From assembly GCA_016708825.1 (NCBI GenBank), contig JADJEZ010000013.1, forward strand, positions 1 to 64,000: DNA of 64,000 nt, read 5' to 3'. This document shows positions 42,897 to 52,006 of this stretch, piece after piece. Source of the DNA: Betaproteobacteria bacterium. GTDB lineage: Bacteria; Pseudomonadota; Gammaproteobacteria; Burkholderiales; Usitatibacteraceae. Positions within the stretch are counted from its first letter, which is position 1. Each line of letters starts with the position of its first letter. A program made the position numbers and the translations under genes. Under the pieces are notes generated by a model that was given only the letters and a program-made list of their open reading frames with translations, made no database searches and was not told the origin of the DNA.

Positions 42897-43637
42897 ATGC
42901 TGAACGGAAAGGTCGCCATCGTCACGGGAGCCTCGCGCGGGATCGGCGAGGCGGTCGCTCTCGATCTTGCGCGCGCCGGTGCCACGGTGGTCGGGACGTC
43001 GACCTCGGAGGAAGGGGCCGGGCGCGTCTCCCGGGCGATCGCCGATGCCGGCGGCAAGGGCGCCGGCCGGGTCCTCGACGTGCGCGACGCCGGCGCCTGC
43101 GCGGCGCTCGCCGACGGTGTGGCCGGGGAGTTCGGGCCGGTGGCCATCCTCGTCAACAACGCGGGCGCGACCCGCGACAACCTCCTCGCCCGCATGAAGG
43201 ACGAGGAGTGGGACGAGATCCAGGCCACGAACCTGAGAAGCGTCTTCGTGCTCTCGCGCGCGGTGCTGCGAATGATGATGAAGGCGAGGGCGGGCCGGAT
43301 CGTGAACATCACCTCGGTCGTGGGCTTCACAGGCAACGCCGGGCAGGCGAACTACGCAGCGGCGAAGGCGGGCATCGTCGGATTCTCCAAGTCGCTCGCC
43401 CGCGAGGTGGGAAGCCGCAACATCACGGTCAATTGCGTTGCGCCGGGATTCATCGAGACGGACATGACGCGCTCGCTCGCCGAGGAGCAGGTGAAGAAGC
43501 TCGTGGAGGGCGTGCCCCTCGGCCGGCTCGGCCGCGTCGCCGACGTCGCTGCCGCCGTCGCCTTTCTCTGCTCGCCCGGCGCCGACTACATCACCGTCGC
43601 CACGCTGCACGTGAACGGCGGCATGTTCATGGATTGA
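42897..43637 (+). CDS. fabG: 3-oxoacyl-ACP reductase
   Basis: An NADPH-dependent short-chain reductase of fatty acid elongation. 246 residues: TGASRGIGEAVALDLA (cofactor loop), VNNAGATRDNL, the catalytic Ser in VNITSVVGFTGN, Tyr and Lys in QANYAAAKAGIVGFSKSL, and NCVAPGFIETDMT. The C terminus LHVNGGMFMD is typical of true FabG. The gene is intact and starts 8 nt after the fabD stop. Confidence 0.97.
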   Translation: MLNGKVAIVTGASRGIGEAVALDLARAGATVVGTSTSEEGAGRVSRAIADAGGKGAGRVLDVRDAGACAALADGVAGEFGPVAILVNNAGATRDNLLARMKDEEWDEIQATNLRSVFVLSRAVLRMMMKARAGRIVNITSVVGFTGNAGQANYAAAKAGIVGFSKSLAREVGSRNITVNCVAPGFIETDMTRSLAEEQVKKLVEGVPLGRLGRVADVAAAVAFLCSPGADYITVATLHVNGGMFMD

Positions 43638-43669
43638 CGCCGCCTCGTCCGGCGAGGTGAACCCCGTGG

Positions 43670-43675
43670 TAAAAT
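43670..43675 (+). promoter_or_regulatory. Candidate -10 element (GGTAAAAT) for acpP
   Basis: GGTAAAATGTG at 43668-43678 lies 51 nt before the acpP ATG, in the only longer spacer (89 nt) of the fab cluster. It fits a separate promoter for the highly expressed ACP gene. No good -35 at 16-18 bp was found. Confidence 0.4.
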
Positions 43676-43726
43676 GTGCCGTTTTTTCGCACTCAGCAAA
43701 GCCCCGAAAAACAGTGGAGGAACCAG

Positions 43727-43966
43727 ATGGAAAACATTGAAGCGCGCGTCAAGAAGATCGTTGCCGAGCAGCTCGGCGTCGCAGAAGCCGACGTGAAGAA
43801 CGAGTCTTCCTTCGTCGAGGACCTTGGCGCCGATTCCCTCGACAACGTCGAGCTGGTGATGGCCCTGGAAGAGGAGTTCGAGTGCGAGATTCCCGACGAG
43901 GAAGCCGAAAAGATCACCAACGTGCAGCAGGCGATCGACTACGTGAAGGCCCACCTCAAGCAATAA
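43727..43966 (+). CDS. acpP: Acyl carrier protein
   Basis: A 79-residue acidic ACP that carries growing acyl chains on a 4'-phosphopantetheine arm attached to the Ser of LGADSLDNVELVMALEE (Ser about residue 37). Helical Glu-rich sequence and the C-terminal QQAIDYVKAHLKQ are standard. GGAGG (43716-43720) gives a strong ribosome site. Intact. A GC-rich hairpin follows before fabF. Confidence 0.98.
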   Translation: MENIEARVKKIVAEQLGVAEADVKNESSFVEDLGADSLDNVELVMALEEEFECEIPDEEAEKITNVQQAIDYVKAHLKQ

Positions 43967-43999
43967 GCTCCCGGGGCCCGTCCCCGCACGCCCGGGAGC
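43967..43999 (+). terminator. Hairpin between acpP and fabF, possible attenuator
   Basis: GCTCCCGGG (43967-43975) pairs perfectly with CCCGGGAGC (43991-43999) around a 15-nt loop, starting directly after the acpP stop. There is no T run, so it is more likely an mRNA 3' stabiliser or partial terminator than a full stop. Confidence 0.4.
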
Positions 44000-44051
44000 C
44001 GCGCCGGCTCCCGATGCGCCTCCGCCTCCCGCAACCCCCCGGAGCGTCTCC

Positions 44052-45286
44052 ATGACCAAACGCCGCGTAGTCGTCACCGGCCTTGGCATCGTTTCCCCCA
44101 TCGGCACCGGAATCGCCCAGGCATGGGACAACCTGGTCCATGGCGTGAGCGGCGTCGGTCCCATCACCCGGTTCGACGCCGCTGCGATCTCGACGCGCAT
44201 CGCCGCCGAAGTGAAGGGCTTCGATGCGGCGCAGTGGATGTCTCCCAAGGAAGTCAGGCGCTCCGACACCTTCATCCACTTCGGCATCGCCGCGACGAAG
44301 ATGGCGCTCGACGATGCCGGCCTCGCGATCGACGCGTCGAACGCCGAGCGCACCGGCGTCATCGTCGGCTCGGGCATCGGCGGGCTGCCGATGATCGAGG
44401 AGAACATCCTGGAGATGGGCACCAAGGGCCCCGGCGCATCTCGCCCTTCTTCGTCCCCGGCTCCATCATCAACATGGTCGCCGGGCTCATCTCCATCCGG
44501 TTCGGCGCCAAGGGGCCGAACGTGTCGATGGTGTCGGCCTGCACGACGAGCTCGCACTGCGTGGGCGAGGCCGGCCGCCTCATCGAGTACGGGGACGCCG
44601 ATGTCATGATCGCCGGCGGGACCGAGGCCACCATTTGCCTGTCGGGCATGGGCGGCTTCTGTTCGCTCAAGGCGCTCTCGGAGCGAAACGACGACCCGGC
44701 GACCGCATCGCGGCCGTTCGACCGCGACCGCGACGGTTTCGTCCTCGGGGAAGGCGCGGGCATCCTCATCCTCGAGGAGTACGAGCACGCCCGAAAGCGA
44801 GGCGCGAGGATGTACTGCGAGCTCTCCGGGATGGGCATGAGCGCGGACGCGAACCACATCACCGCCCCGGACATGGATGGGCCGCGCCGTGCCATGCTCG
44901 CGGCGCTGCGCAACGGGTCGATCAACCCCGGCGAAGTCCAGTACCTGAATGCCCACGGGACTTCGACGCCGCTGGGAGACGCCAACGAGACGGCGGCGGT
45001 AAAGGCCGCTTTCGGCGAGCATGCGAAGCGCCTCGCGGTGAACTCCACGAAGTCCATGCACGGCCACCTCCTCGGGGCGGCCGGCGGCGTCGAGGCGCTG
45101 ATCACGGTCCTTGCCATCCACCACCAGGTATCGCCGCCCACGATCAACCTCGCCAATCCCGATCCGGCCTGCGATCTGGACTACGTCCCGAACACGGCGC
45201 GCGAGATGAAGATCGACGTGGGACTCTCCAATTCCTTCGGGTTCGGGGGCACCAACGGAACGCTTGCGTTCCGCCGCCTGCGCTAG
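44052..45286 (+). CDS. fabF: 3-oxoacyl-ACP synthase II, one frameshift
   Basis: The elongating condensing enzyme of fatty acid synthesis. It starts MTKRRVVVTGLGIVSPIG. A one-base loss near 44,437 (GGCCCCGGCGCATC, a C missing before ATC) shifts the frame, after which the protein continues SPFFVPGSIINMVAGLISI. Catalytic Cys in VSACTTSSHCVGEA, His in LNAHGTSTPLGDANE, Lys in AVNSTKSMHGHLLGAAGG, and His in that last motif. The end is FGFGGTNGTLAFRRL. An essential gene broken by one base suggests sequence error. Confidence 0.95.
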
Positions 45287-45315
45287 CCGGGACGGCGAGC
45301 GACCCCTCGCGCCCG

Positions 45316-46137
45316 ATGGCATCGTTCCTCGTCAACGGGTGGCCCGCGCAGTCGATCGACGCCGGGGATCGCGGCCTCGCGTACGGCGACGGCGTCTTCC
45401 GCACCCTCGTCGTGCGCACGGGCCGTGCGCTCAACTGGGAACGGCACCTGCGGCTGCTCGAGCACGATTGCCGTCGCATCGGCCTCGCCTGCCCGCCCGA
45501 AGCGCTGCTTCGGGATGACGTCCGCCGAGTCGCGCCCGGCGATGCCGTCGTGAAGGTGATCGTCACGCGTGGCGCGTCCGGGCGGGGTTACGCGGTGGCC
45601 GAGGACGCCGAACCCACGCGGATCGTTGCGGCCTTCGCGGCATCGGCCGCGTCCACGGAGGAGTCGAGGATCGGGGTGAGGGTGCGCAGGTGCGACCTCG
45701 CGCTTGCGATCCAGCCTGCCCTGGCCGGGGTGAAGTCGCTCAACCGGCTGGAAAACGTCCTGGCCCGCGCCGAGTGGCGCGACCCGGCCATCCGCGAAGG
45801 CCTGCTCGCCGACACCGATGGGCGTCTCGTCGAGGCCACCATGAGCAATGTCTTTCTCTGCCTGGACGGAAGGCTCGTGACGCCCGCGCTGTCTAGGTGC
45901 GGGGTGAACGGCGCGCAGCGCGAGCGCGTGCTCGATCTCGCGCGCGCCGGATCGATTCGCTGTGAGGTGCGGGACGTCGCCTTCGACGAGCTGGCGCGGG
46001 CCGACGAGGTTTTCCTCACCAACAGCGTGATCGGCATCTGGCCGGTCGCGTCGTTCGACGACCGCCGCTGGGAGCCCGGCGCAATGACACGCCGGATGCA
46101 ACGCCTCGTGGAGGACGACGATGCGCGCAGCCCCTAG
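45316..46137 (+). CDS. pabC: Aminodeoxychorismate lyase (PabC), class IV PLP enzyme
   Basis: Produces 4-aminobenzoate for folate from aminodeoxychorismate. 273 residues of fold-type IV PLP enzyme: GLAYGDGVFRTLVV near the N terminus, the PLP Lys in GVKSLNRLENVLARAEW (about residue 140), the Glu in GRLVEATMSNVFL and LTNSVIGIWPV. The position between fabF and mltG is the usual one and separates it from branched-chain aminotransferases of the same fold. The gene is intact. Its end overlaps mltG by 17 nt. Confidence 0.93.
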   Translation: MASFLVNGWPAQSIDAGDRGLAYGDGVFRTLVVRTGRALNWERHLRLLEHDCRRIGLACPPEALLRDDVRRVAPGDAVVKVIVTRGASGRGYAVAEDAEPTRIVAAFAASAASTEESRIGVRVRRCDLALAIQPALAGVKSLNRLENVLARAEWRDPAIREGLLADTDGRLVEATMSNVFLCLDGRLVTPALSRCGVNGAQRERVLDLARAGSIRCEVRDVAFDELARADEVFLTNSVIGIWPVASFDDRRWEPGAMTRRMQRLVEDDDARSP

Positions 46138-47119
46138 GGCCGCGTTTGCCGCGGTGACGGTCGTGGCGCTGGTGGCGCTCGGCTGGACGGCCTGGTTCTG
46201 CCTGCGCCCGCTCGAGCCGCCGCGGGTCCCGTTCGACTTCACCGTGAAGGGCGGGTCGAGCCTGAAGACCGTGTCCCGCAATCTCGCAGATGAAGGGTTG
46301 CTGCCGGAACCACACTCCTTCTGGCTCCTCGGGCGTGTGCTGGGCAAGTCCGGTTCGCTGCGGGCCGGGACCTACCGGATCGCGGCACCCCTCACGCCCC
46401 TCGAACTCCTCGACAAGCTCGCTTCCGGAGACGCCCTGCCGATCGAGATCGCCTTCGTGGAGGGAACGACGCTCAGGCAATGGTTGGCGCAAATGCGGGC
46501 TCACCCGCATATCCGCATGACGCTGGACGGGATTTCCGAGGAGGACATGCGCTCTGCAATCGGGGTGCAGGAAGGCGCGCTGGAAGGATGGTTCTTTCCC
46601 GACACCTACCGGTTCCTCGCCGGAGCCACCGATGTCCAGATTCTCAAGCGAGCCCATGCCGAGATGGCCGGCCGGCTCGCGCGTGCGTGGGAAGGGCGCG
46701 ATCCTGCGCTGCCGCTCGCGAGCCCGTACGAGGCGCTCATCCTCGCCTCGATCATCGAGAAGGAGGCCGGCCAGGCGGCGGAGCGTCCCACCATTGCCTC
46801 GGTGTTCGTGAACCGGTTGCGCAAGGGAATGCGCCTGCAGGCCGATCCGACGGTGATCTACGGCGTGGGCACGAAGTTCGACGGCAACATCCGCAAGCGC
46901 GATCTCCTCGCCGACACGCCCTGGAACACCTACACGCGCGACGGGCTGCCTCCCACGCCCATTGCGATGCCCGGCGAGGCCTCGATCGCGGCGGCGACGA
47001 ACCCCGCGACGACGCCTTACTTCTACTTCGTCGGGCGCAGGGACGGCACGCACCAGTTCTCGAGGACGCTCGAGGAGCACAATCGCGCGGTGGCAAGATA
47101 CCAATTGGGGAGACCATGA
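46121..47119 (+). CDS. mltG: Endolytic murein transglycosylase MltG
   Basis: A 332-residue inner-membrane enzyme that cuts nascent glycan strands and sets their length. One N-terminal helix (AAFAAVTVVALVALGWTAWF), a LysM-like region (FTVKGGSSLKTVSRNLADEG), then the YceG domain with GWFFPDTYRF, the catalytic Glu in ILASIIEKEAG (about residue 211), SVFVNRLRKGMRLQADPTVIYG and NTYTRDGLPPTPIAMPG. Intact. The start overlaps pabC and the stop overlaps tmk (ATGA), so translation is coupled. Confidence 0.95.
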   Translation: MRAAPRAAFAAVTVVALVALGWTAWFCLRPLEPPRVPFDFTVKGGSSLKTVSRNLADEGLLPEPHSFWLLGRVLGKSGSLRAGTYRIAAPLTPLELLDKLASGDALPIEIAFVEGTTLRQWLAQMRAHPHIRMTLDGISEEDMRSAIGVQEGALEGWFFPDTYRFLAGATDVQILKRAHAEMAGRLARAWEGRDPALPLASPYEALILASIIEKEAGQAAERPTIASVFVNRLRKGMRLQADPTVIYGVGTKFDGNIRKRDLLADTPWNTYTRDGLPPTPIAMPGEASIAAATNPATTPYFYFVGRRDGTHQFSRTLEEHNRAVARYQLGRP

Positions 47120-47733
47120 CGACCGGCCGATTCATCACCTTCGAGGGCATCGACGGCGCGGGCAAGACCACGCACCTGGAGCCGCTCGCCGGCGCCATAC
47201 GCGCCCGTGGCGCCGAGGTGGTGGTCACGCGCGAACCCGGAGGCACGCCCCTGGGGGAGAGGCTGCGCGACCTGGTCCTGCACGAGCCGATGGAAGGCAC
47301 GACGGAGGCGCTCCTCATGTTCGCCGCGCGGCGCGAGCACCTGGTGCGCGTGATCGAGCCCGCACTGGCGCGGGGCGCCTGGGTCCTGTCGGACCGGTTC
47401 AGCGACGCGACTTTCGCCTACCAGTGCGGCGGGCGCGGCCTGGACCGCGGCGTGTTCCGGGCGCTTGCGTCTCTCGTGCACCCGCACCGCAATCCGGATG
47501 CGACCTTTCTCTTCGATCTCGAACCGGGCTTGGCGCTGGAGCGCCAGCGCGCGCAGAGCCGCGACCCCGACCGGTTCGAGCGCGAGGCGGCGGAATTTTT
47601 CCGCAAGGTGAGGGATGCCTATCTCGAGAGAGCCCGCGAGGAGCCGGCGCGCGTGCACGTGATCGACGCCTCTGGCGGCCTCGCGGAGGTGCGCGATCGC
47701 CTCGTTCGCGAGTTCGAGCGGACGTTCCCGTGA
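47116..47733 (+). CDS. tmk: Thymidylate kinase
   Basis: Phosphorylates dTMP to dTDP. 205 residues. Walker A FEGIDGAGKTTHLEPL (P-loop), the DRX motif TREPGGTPLGE and the DRFSDATFAYQCGGRG segment (substrate and LID). The end is ...LVREFERTFP. ATGA overlap with mltG and GTGA overlap with holB. Intact. Confidence 0.97.
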   Translation: MTTGRFITFEGIDGAGKTTHLEPLAGAIRARGAEVVVTREPGGTPLGERLRDLVLHEPMEGTTEALLMFAARREHLVRVIEPALARGAWVLSDRFSDATFAYQCGGRGLDRGVFRALASLVHPHRNPDATFLFDLEPGLALERQRAQSRDPDRFEREAAEFFRKVRDAYLERAREEPARVHVIDASGGLAEVRDRLVREFERTFP

Positions 47734-48734
47734 TCATTCCGTGGCTTCGCGAGCCGCTGGCGCGCCTGATGGCACGTCGGGATCGCCTGCCGCACGCGCT
47801 GCTGGTGACCGGCCGCGCCGGTATCGGGAAGCGGGAGTTCGCCCGCGAGTTCGCGCGCAGCCTCCTGTGCGAATCGCCGGTCGACCGGCTCTCCTGCGGG
47901 CAGTGCCCGTCGTGCCACTGGTTCGGGCAGGCGAACCATCCGGACTACCGCGAGATCGTCCCGGAGTCCGCGGAGGAGGACGAGGGCGATGGCGTCTCGG
48001 CGACAGGCAAGGACGCCGGCAGGAAGAGCCTCGTGGTGAAGATCGAGCAGATCCGGGCGATCCGCGCGTTCGTCGCGCTGTCGACGCACCGGGCGGGCCA
48101 TCGCGTCATCGTGCTCCACCCCGCGGAGGCCCTGCAGCCGGCGGCGGCCAATGCGCTCCTGAAGACGCTCGAGGAACCACCGCCGGCCACCGCGATCGTT
48201 CTCGTAAGCGACCGCCCGGCGCGGCTTCTCGCGACCATTCGCAGCCGCTGTGAGTCGGTCACGCTGCGCGTTCCGGCGGCGTCCGAGGCCCGCGCGTGGC
48301 TCGAAGCCGCCGGTGCGAGCGAGCCCGAAGTCGCCCTCGCGCTCGCCGGGGGAGCGCCATTGCTCGCCGCGGAACTTGCGCAGCCCGAGGAGCGCGACTG
48401 GCGCCGCCGCGTCGTCGCCGAGCTTTCGCGTCCGGACGGCGCGCGCGCGCTCGCGTTCGCGGCAGGATTCGACCGCGCCTTCCTCGAGCGCACGCTCTTC
48501 GTGATGCAGACCTGGGTGCACGACCTGGTCCGGGTGAAGAGCGCGGGCGAGCCGCGGCACCACGTCGACGCGGCCCCGGCCCTGCGCGCCAAGGCGCGCC
48601 GCGCGCGCCTGGAACGGCTGCTCGCCCTCGACCGCGAACTGCTCGAAGCCCGCCGTCTCGTCGCGCACCCGCTCAATGCGAGGCTCGTGGCGGAGCACTT
48701 GATGATGGCCTACAATCGAGCCACACTTGCCTGA
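47730..48734 (+). CDS. holB: DNA polymerase III delta' subunit
   Basis: A clamp-loader subunit, 334 residues. It has a RuvB/AAA-like P-loop variant (LLVTGRAGIGKREFAREFA), the zinc-finger cysteines DRLSCGQCPSCHWF, VKIEQIRAIRAFV, IVLHPAEALQPAAANALLKTLEEPP (sensor and SRC region) and the SRC motif RSRCESV. Starts at GTG 47730 overlapping the tmk stop. The tmk-holB-pilZ-tatD order is standard. Intact. Confidence 0.95.
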   Translation: MIIPWLREPLARLMARRDRLPHALLVTGRAGIGKREFAREFARSLLCESPVDRLSCGQCPSCHWFGQANHPDYREIVPESAEEDEGDGVSATGKDAGRKSLVVKIEQIRAIRAFVALSTHRAGHRVIVLHPAEALQPAAANALLKTLEEPPPATAIVLVSDRPARLLATIRSRCESVTLRVPAASEARAWLEAAGASEPEVALALAGGAPLLAAELAQPEERDWRRRVVAELSRPDGARALAFAAGFDRAFLERTLFVMQTWVHDLVRVKSAGEPRHHVDAAPALRAKARRARLERLLALDRELLEARRLVAHPLNARLVAEHLMMAYNRATLA

Positions 48735-48737
48735 ACC

Positions 48738-49106
48738 ATGAACGACACCGCACACGATCCGGCGATCGCGCGTCCGGGGGTGTTCTCCCTCGTCATCCGC
48801 TCGAAGGCCGCGCTCTACGCCGCGTGGATCCCGCTCCTGCGCGGCGGGGGGATATTCGTCCCGAGCGTCCGGGATCACCGGCTCGGCGAGGACGTGCTGG
48901 TCCTGCTGTCGCTGCTCGACGACAGCGTGAAGATCCCCATCCACGGGCACGTGGCCTGGGTCAATCCCCCGCACGCCGCGAGCAACCGGCCCCAGGGCGT
49001 GGGGGTGCAGCTGCCGGATACCGAGCCCTGCCGCGAGCTGAGGAAGCGCGTGGAGGGACTGCTCGCCGGGGCGCTGCAGTCCTCGCGACCGACGCACACG
49101 ATCTAG
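48738..49106 (+). CDS. pilZ: PilZ domain protein (type IV pilus PilZ)
   Basis: A 122-residue PilZ-fold protein between holB and tatD, the classic locus of the type IV pilus biogenesis factor PilZ. Recognisable parts are LLRGGGIFVPS, GEDVLVLLSLLDDSVKIPI, GHVAWVNPPHA and GVGVQLPDTEPCRELRKRVEG. The N-terminal RxxxR needed for c-di-GMP binding is not evident, as in canonical PilZ, which does not bind c-di-GMP. Starts at the ATG at 48738, 3 nt after holB. Intact. Confidence 0.9.
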   Translation: MNDTAHDPAIARPGVFSLVIRSKAALYAAWIPLLRGGGIFVPSVRDHRLGEDVLVLLSLLDDSVKIPIHGHVAWVNPPHAASNRPQGVGVQLPDTEPCRELRKRVEGLLAGALQSSRPTHTI

Positions 49107-49138
49107 TTCCCTTGCCGGGCGCGGGCGGGCGGCGCCGG

Positions 49139-49144
49139 TAGAAT
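49139..49144 (+). promoter_or_regulatory. Candidate -10 element (GGTAGAAT) just before tatD
   Basis: GGTAGAATGCG at 49137-49147 overlaps an in-frame ATG at 49143 and lies 7 nt before the ATG at 49152. If used, the message would begin at or next to the 49152 start codon, i.e. leaderless. Confidence 0.35.
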
Positions 49145-49151
49145 GCGCGTC

Positions 49152-49949
49152 ATGCTCGTCGACTCCCACTGCCACCTCGATTTTCCGGAACTGCGGGCCG
49201 CGCTTCCCGAGCTTCTCGATCGCATGGCCGCCCAGGGGGTGACGCACGCGCTCACCATTTCGACCACGCTCGCGGGTTTCCCCGGCGTTTGCGAGGTCGC
49301 GCAGTCCCGGCCCAACCTGTGGTGCACCGCCGGCGTTCACCCGGACGAGCGACGCGACGGGCGTGAGGCGAGCATGGAGGAACTCGTGGGGCTCGCGAGC
49401 CATGCCAAGGTCGTCGCGATCGGCGAGACGGGGCTGGATTACTTCCGCGTGGAGGGCGATACAGCCTGGCAACGCGAGCGTTTCCGGGTCCACATCCGCG
49501 CTGCGCGGGCCTGCGCGAAGCCACTGGTGATCCACACGCGCGAGGCGGCGCAGGACACGCTTCGCATCCTGGAAGAAGAGGGCGCGTCCGAGGTGGGCGG
49601 CGTGATGCACTGCTTCACGGAATCGCTCGATGTCGCGCAGGCCGCGATGCGGCTGGGGTTCTACATCTCCTTCTCCGGGATCGTCACTTTCCGGAACGCG
49701 AAGGCGGTCCAGGAGGTGGCGCGGCAGGTGCCTCTCGACCGGCTGCTGGTCGAGACCGACGCACCCTACCTCGCCCCGGTGCCGCACCGGGGCAAGACCA
49801 ACGAGCCCGCCTTCGTGCGCCACGTTGCCGAGGAAGTCGCGCGTCTCCGGGGGATCACCCTCGACGCGGTGGCGGAAGCTACGACTGCGAACTTCTTCGC
49901 GCTCTTCCGCGACGCCCGGCCTCCGGAAGGCGCCATGGCGGGATCGTGA
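49152..49949 (+). CDS. tatD: TatD-family metal-dependent DNase
   Basis: A TIM-barrel hydrolase (TatD, 3'-5' DNase) of about 265 residues. Motifs: VDSHCHLDFPEL (metal His-x-His), GVHPDER, AIGETGLDYFRVEGD, IHTREAAQDTLRIL, GVMHCFTESLDVAQ and VETDAPYLAPVPHRGKTNEP (metal Asp). I prefer the ATG at 49152 (MLVDSHCHLD, the family's usual N terminus) over 49143, which overlaps a -10-like sequence. The stop overlaps rlmM (GTGA). Intact. Confidence 0.95.
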   Translation: MLVDSHCHLDFPELRAALPELLDRMAAQGVTHALTISTTLAGFPGVCEVAQSRPNLWCTAGVHPDERRDGREASMEELVGLASHAKVVAIGETGLDYFRVEGDTAWQRERFRVHIRAARACAKPLVIHTREAAQDTLRILEEEGASEVGGVMHCFTESLDVAQAAMRLGFYISFSGIVTFRNAKAVQEVARQVPLDRLLVETDAPYLAPVPHRGKTNEPAFVRHVAEEVARLRGITLDAVAEATTANFFALFRDARPPEGAMAGS

Positions 49950-51013
49950 GCGCGGCCGGCCTGCTCGCCAGCTGCCGCGCGGGATTCGAGCGGGAGTGCG
50001 CGCAGGAGCTCACCGCACACGCTCGCGACGCGGGTATCGAGGGTTTCGTGAAGGCCCGGCCGGATTCCGGTTTCGCGCTCTTTCGGCCTCACGACGCGGC
50101 CGCGGGCCTCGCGTTCGCGCGGCGGCTCGATGCGACCGACTGCGTGTTTCCCAGGCAGGTCGTGCGCTGCGGGGAGGTGCTCGCGGACCTTTCCGTGGGC
50201 GATCGCGTCGGGCCGATCGCGATCGCCGCCGCGCGGCTGGGTGGCGCCTTTCGCGAACTGTTCCTCGAGACGCCCGACACCAACGACGGCAAGGCGCTGG
50301 CCGCGCTCATACGCCCGCTCGAACCGCACCTGCGGCGCGCCTTGTCGAAAGCGGGCGTGAGCGTCGAGTCCGAAGCGGCGAAAGAGCGCCTGCACGTCTT
50401 CTTCCTGGGAGGCACAGCCTGCCTGGTCGGCGTTTCGCGCATAGGCGCCGGTTCGTCCCGGCCCATGGGAATCGCGCGGATGCGGATGCCGCGGGGAGCG
50501 CCATCGCGCTCGACCTTGAAGCTCGCGGAAGCGCTGGAGACCTTCGTGGGCGAGGCCGCCCTCGCGAAGCGAATGCGCCCGGGAATGACGGCGGTCGACC
50601 TCGGCGCCTCTCCGGGCGGCTGGACCTGGCAGCTCGTCCGTCGCGGGCTCATGGTGACCGCCGTCGACAACGGTCCGATGGATGCGGCCCTCGTCGATTC
50701 CGGGCAGGTGAAGCACCGGCGCGAGGACGGCTTTCGCTTTCGTCCTCCCGAGCCCGTGGACTGGATGGTGTGCGACATGGTGGAGAGCCCGTCGCGGGTC
50801 TGCACGCTGGCTTCGGCGTGGATCGCGCGCGGCTGGTGCAAGGAGGCGATCTTCAACCTGAAGCTGCCGATGAAGAAGCGCTGGGAGGAGGTCCTCCGGG
50901 CACGGGACATCGTCGAGGAAGCGCTCGCCGGAACCCCGTACCGGCTCGGGATGAAGCAGCTCTATCACGACCGCGAGGAGATCACGGCCTGGCTCGCGGC
51001 GGGCCGGCGATGA
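49946..51013 (+). CDS. rlmM: 23S rRNA 2'-O-ribose methyltransferase RlmM
   Basis: Methylates the ribose of C2498 in 23S rRNA (E. coli numbering). 355 residues: N-terminal THUMP-like region (SCRAGFERECAQELTAHARD), a linker with LFLETPDTNDGKALA, RMRMPRGAPSRSTLKLAEAL, then a Rossmann methyltransferase with the SAM motif AVDLGASPGGWTWQLVRRG, AVDNGPMDAALVDSG and DWMVCDMVESP. GTG start at 49946, overlapping tatD. Intact. Confidence 0.93.
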   Translation: MSAAGLLASCRAGFERECAQELTAHARDAGIEGFVKARPDSGFALFRPHDAAAGLAFARRLDATDCVFPRQVVRCGEVLADLSVGDRVGPIAIAAARLGGAFRELFLETPDTNDGKALAALIRPLEPHLRRALSKAGVSVESEAAKERLHVFFLGGTACLVGVSRIGAGSSRPMGIARMRMPRGAPSRSTLKLAEALETFVGEAALAKRMRPGMTAVDLGASPGGWTWQLVRRGLMVTAVDNGPMDAALVDSGQVKHRREDGFRFRPPEPVDWMVCDMVESPSRVCTLASAWIARGWCKEAIFNLKLPMKKRWEEVLRARDIVEEALAGTPYRLGMKQLYHDREEITAWLAAGRR

Positions 51014-51067
51014 TCGCGTGATAGACTCGCCACGACCCCCGTGAGCCTTCCAGGAACTCCTCGAGCC

Positions 51068-52006
51068 ATGCCACGAATCGTCATTTCCGAGAACATGGAT
51101 GCGCCCGCCGTGGCGCTCCTGGCGCGCGACTTCGACGTGGACTACCGACCGGCGCTCGTCGACGATCCGGCGGGACTCGCGGCGGCGCTCGGCGATTCCG
51201 ATGCGTGGATCGTGCGCAACCGGTCGCAGGTTCGCGGCGAGGCGCTGGCCGGCGCCGGGAGGCTTCGCGTCGTGGGCCGGCTGGGCGTCGGGCTCGACAA
51301 CATCGACCTCGCGGCGTGTGCCGCGCGCGGGATAGAGGTGATACCGGCCACGGGCGCGAATGCCGAGTCGGTCGCGGAATACGTGCTGGCGATGGCGATG
51401 ATCCTGCTGCGTGGTGCGGCGTACCGGTCCACGTCCGCCGTGGCCGCCGGCCGCTGGCCGCGCCAGATGCTCTCCCAGGGTCGCGAGATCGCGGGCAAGA
51501 CGATGGGCCTGGTGGGTTTCGGCAACATCGGCCGCGTGACCGCCCGCAAGGCCGCGGCCATGGGATTGCGCCTCGTGGGGCACGATCCCGCGGTGGCGGG
51601 CGATGCCTCCGCATGGGGCGAATGCGGCGTTGCACCGCGCGGCCTGGATGCATTGCTCGCGGAAGCGGACATCGTGTCCCTGCATGTGCCGCTGGTCCCT
51701 GAGACGTACCGGCTCATCGGCGAGGAGCGGATCGCTCGCATGAAGCCGGGTGCGATCCTCGTGAACTCCGCCCGGGGCGGTATCGTGGACGAGGCCGCGC
51801 TCGCCCGGGCGCTCCAGGCGGGCAGGCTCGCCGGCGCGGCCCTGGACGTGTTCGAGGACGAGCCGCTTGCCGCCGCTAGCGTGCTCGCCGACGCACCCAA
51901 TCTGATTCTCACGCCCCACATCGCGGGTGTGACCCAGGAATCGAACGAGCGCGTGAGCGGCCTCGTGGCCGAACGGGTGGCCGCGAGCCTTCGCCGCCAG
52001 CGCTAG
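51068..52006 (+). CDS. D-2-hydroxyacid dehydrogenase (phosphoglycerate dehydrogenase-like)
   Basis: A 312-residue NAD-dependent D-2-hydroxyacid dehydrogenase. Family signatures are VVGRLGVGLDNIDL, TGANAESVAEYVLAM, the Rossmann motif MGLVGFGNIGRVTARKA, VSLHVPLVPETYRLI, VNSARGGIVDEAAL (catalytic Arg nearby), DVFEDEPL and the catalytic His in ILTPHIAGVTQES. It lacks the C-terminal ACT domain of long SerA, so it may act on 3-phosphoglycerate, glycerate or another hydroxyacid. The ATG at 51068 starts homology. A GTG at 51041 is also in frame. Its stop shares a CTAG with the convergent gene. Confidence 0.88.
   Translation: MPRIVISENMDAPAVALLARDFDVDYRPALVDDPAGLAAALGDSDAWIVRNRSQVRGEALAGAGRLRVVGRLGVGLDNIDLAACAARGIEVIPATGANAESVAEYVLAMAMILLRGAAYRSTSAVAAGRWPRQMLSQGREIAGKTMGLVGFGNIGRVTARKAAAMGLRLVGHDPAVAGDASAWGECGVAPRGLDALLAEADIVSLHVPLVPETYRLIGEERIARMKPGAILVNSARGGIVDEAALARALQAGRLAGAALDVFEDEPLAAASVLADAPNLILTPHIAGVTQESNERVSGLVAERVAASLRRQR

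Noticed and set aside
44052..45286. Programmed ribosomal frameshift in fabF
   Set aside because: There is no slippery heptamer with a following structure, and the same kind of lesion recurs in about twenty unrelated genes, so an error is likelier.
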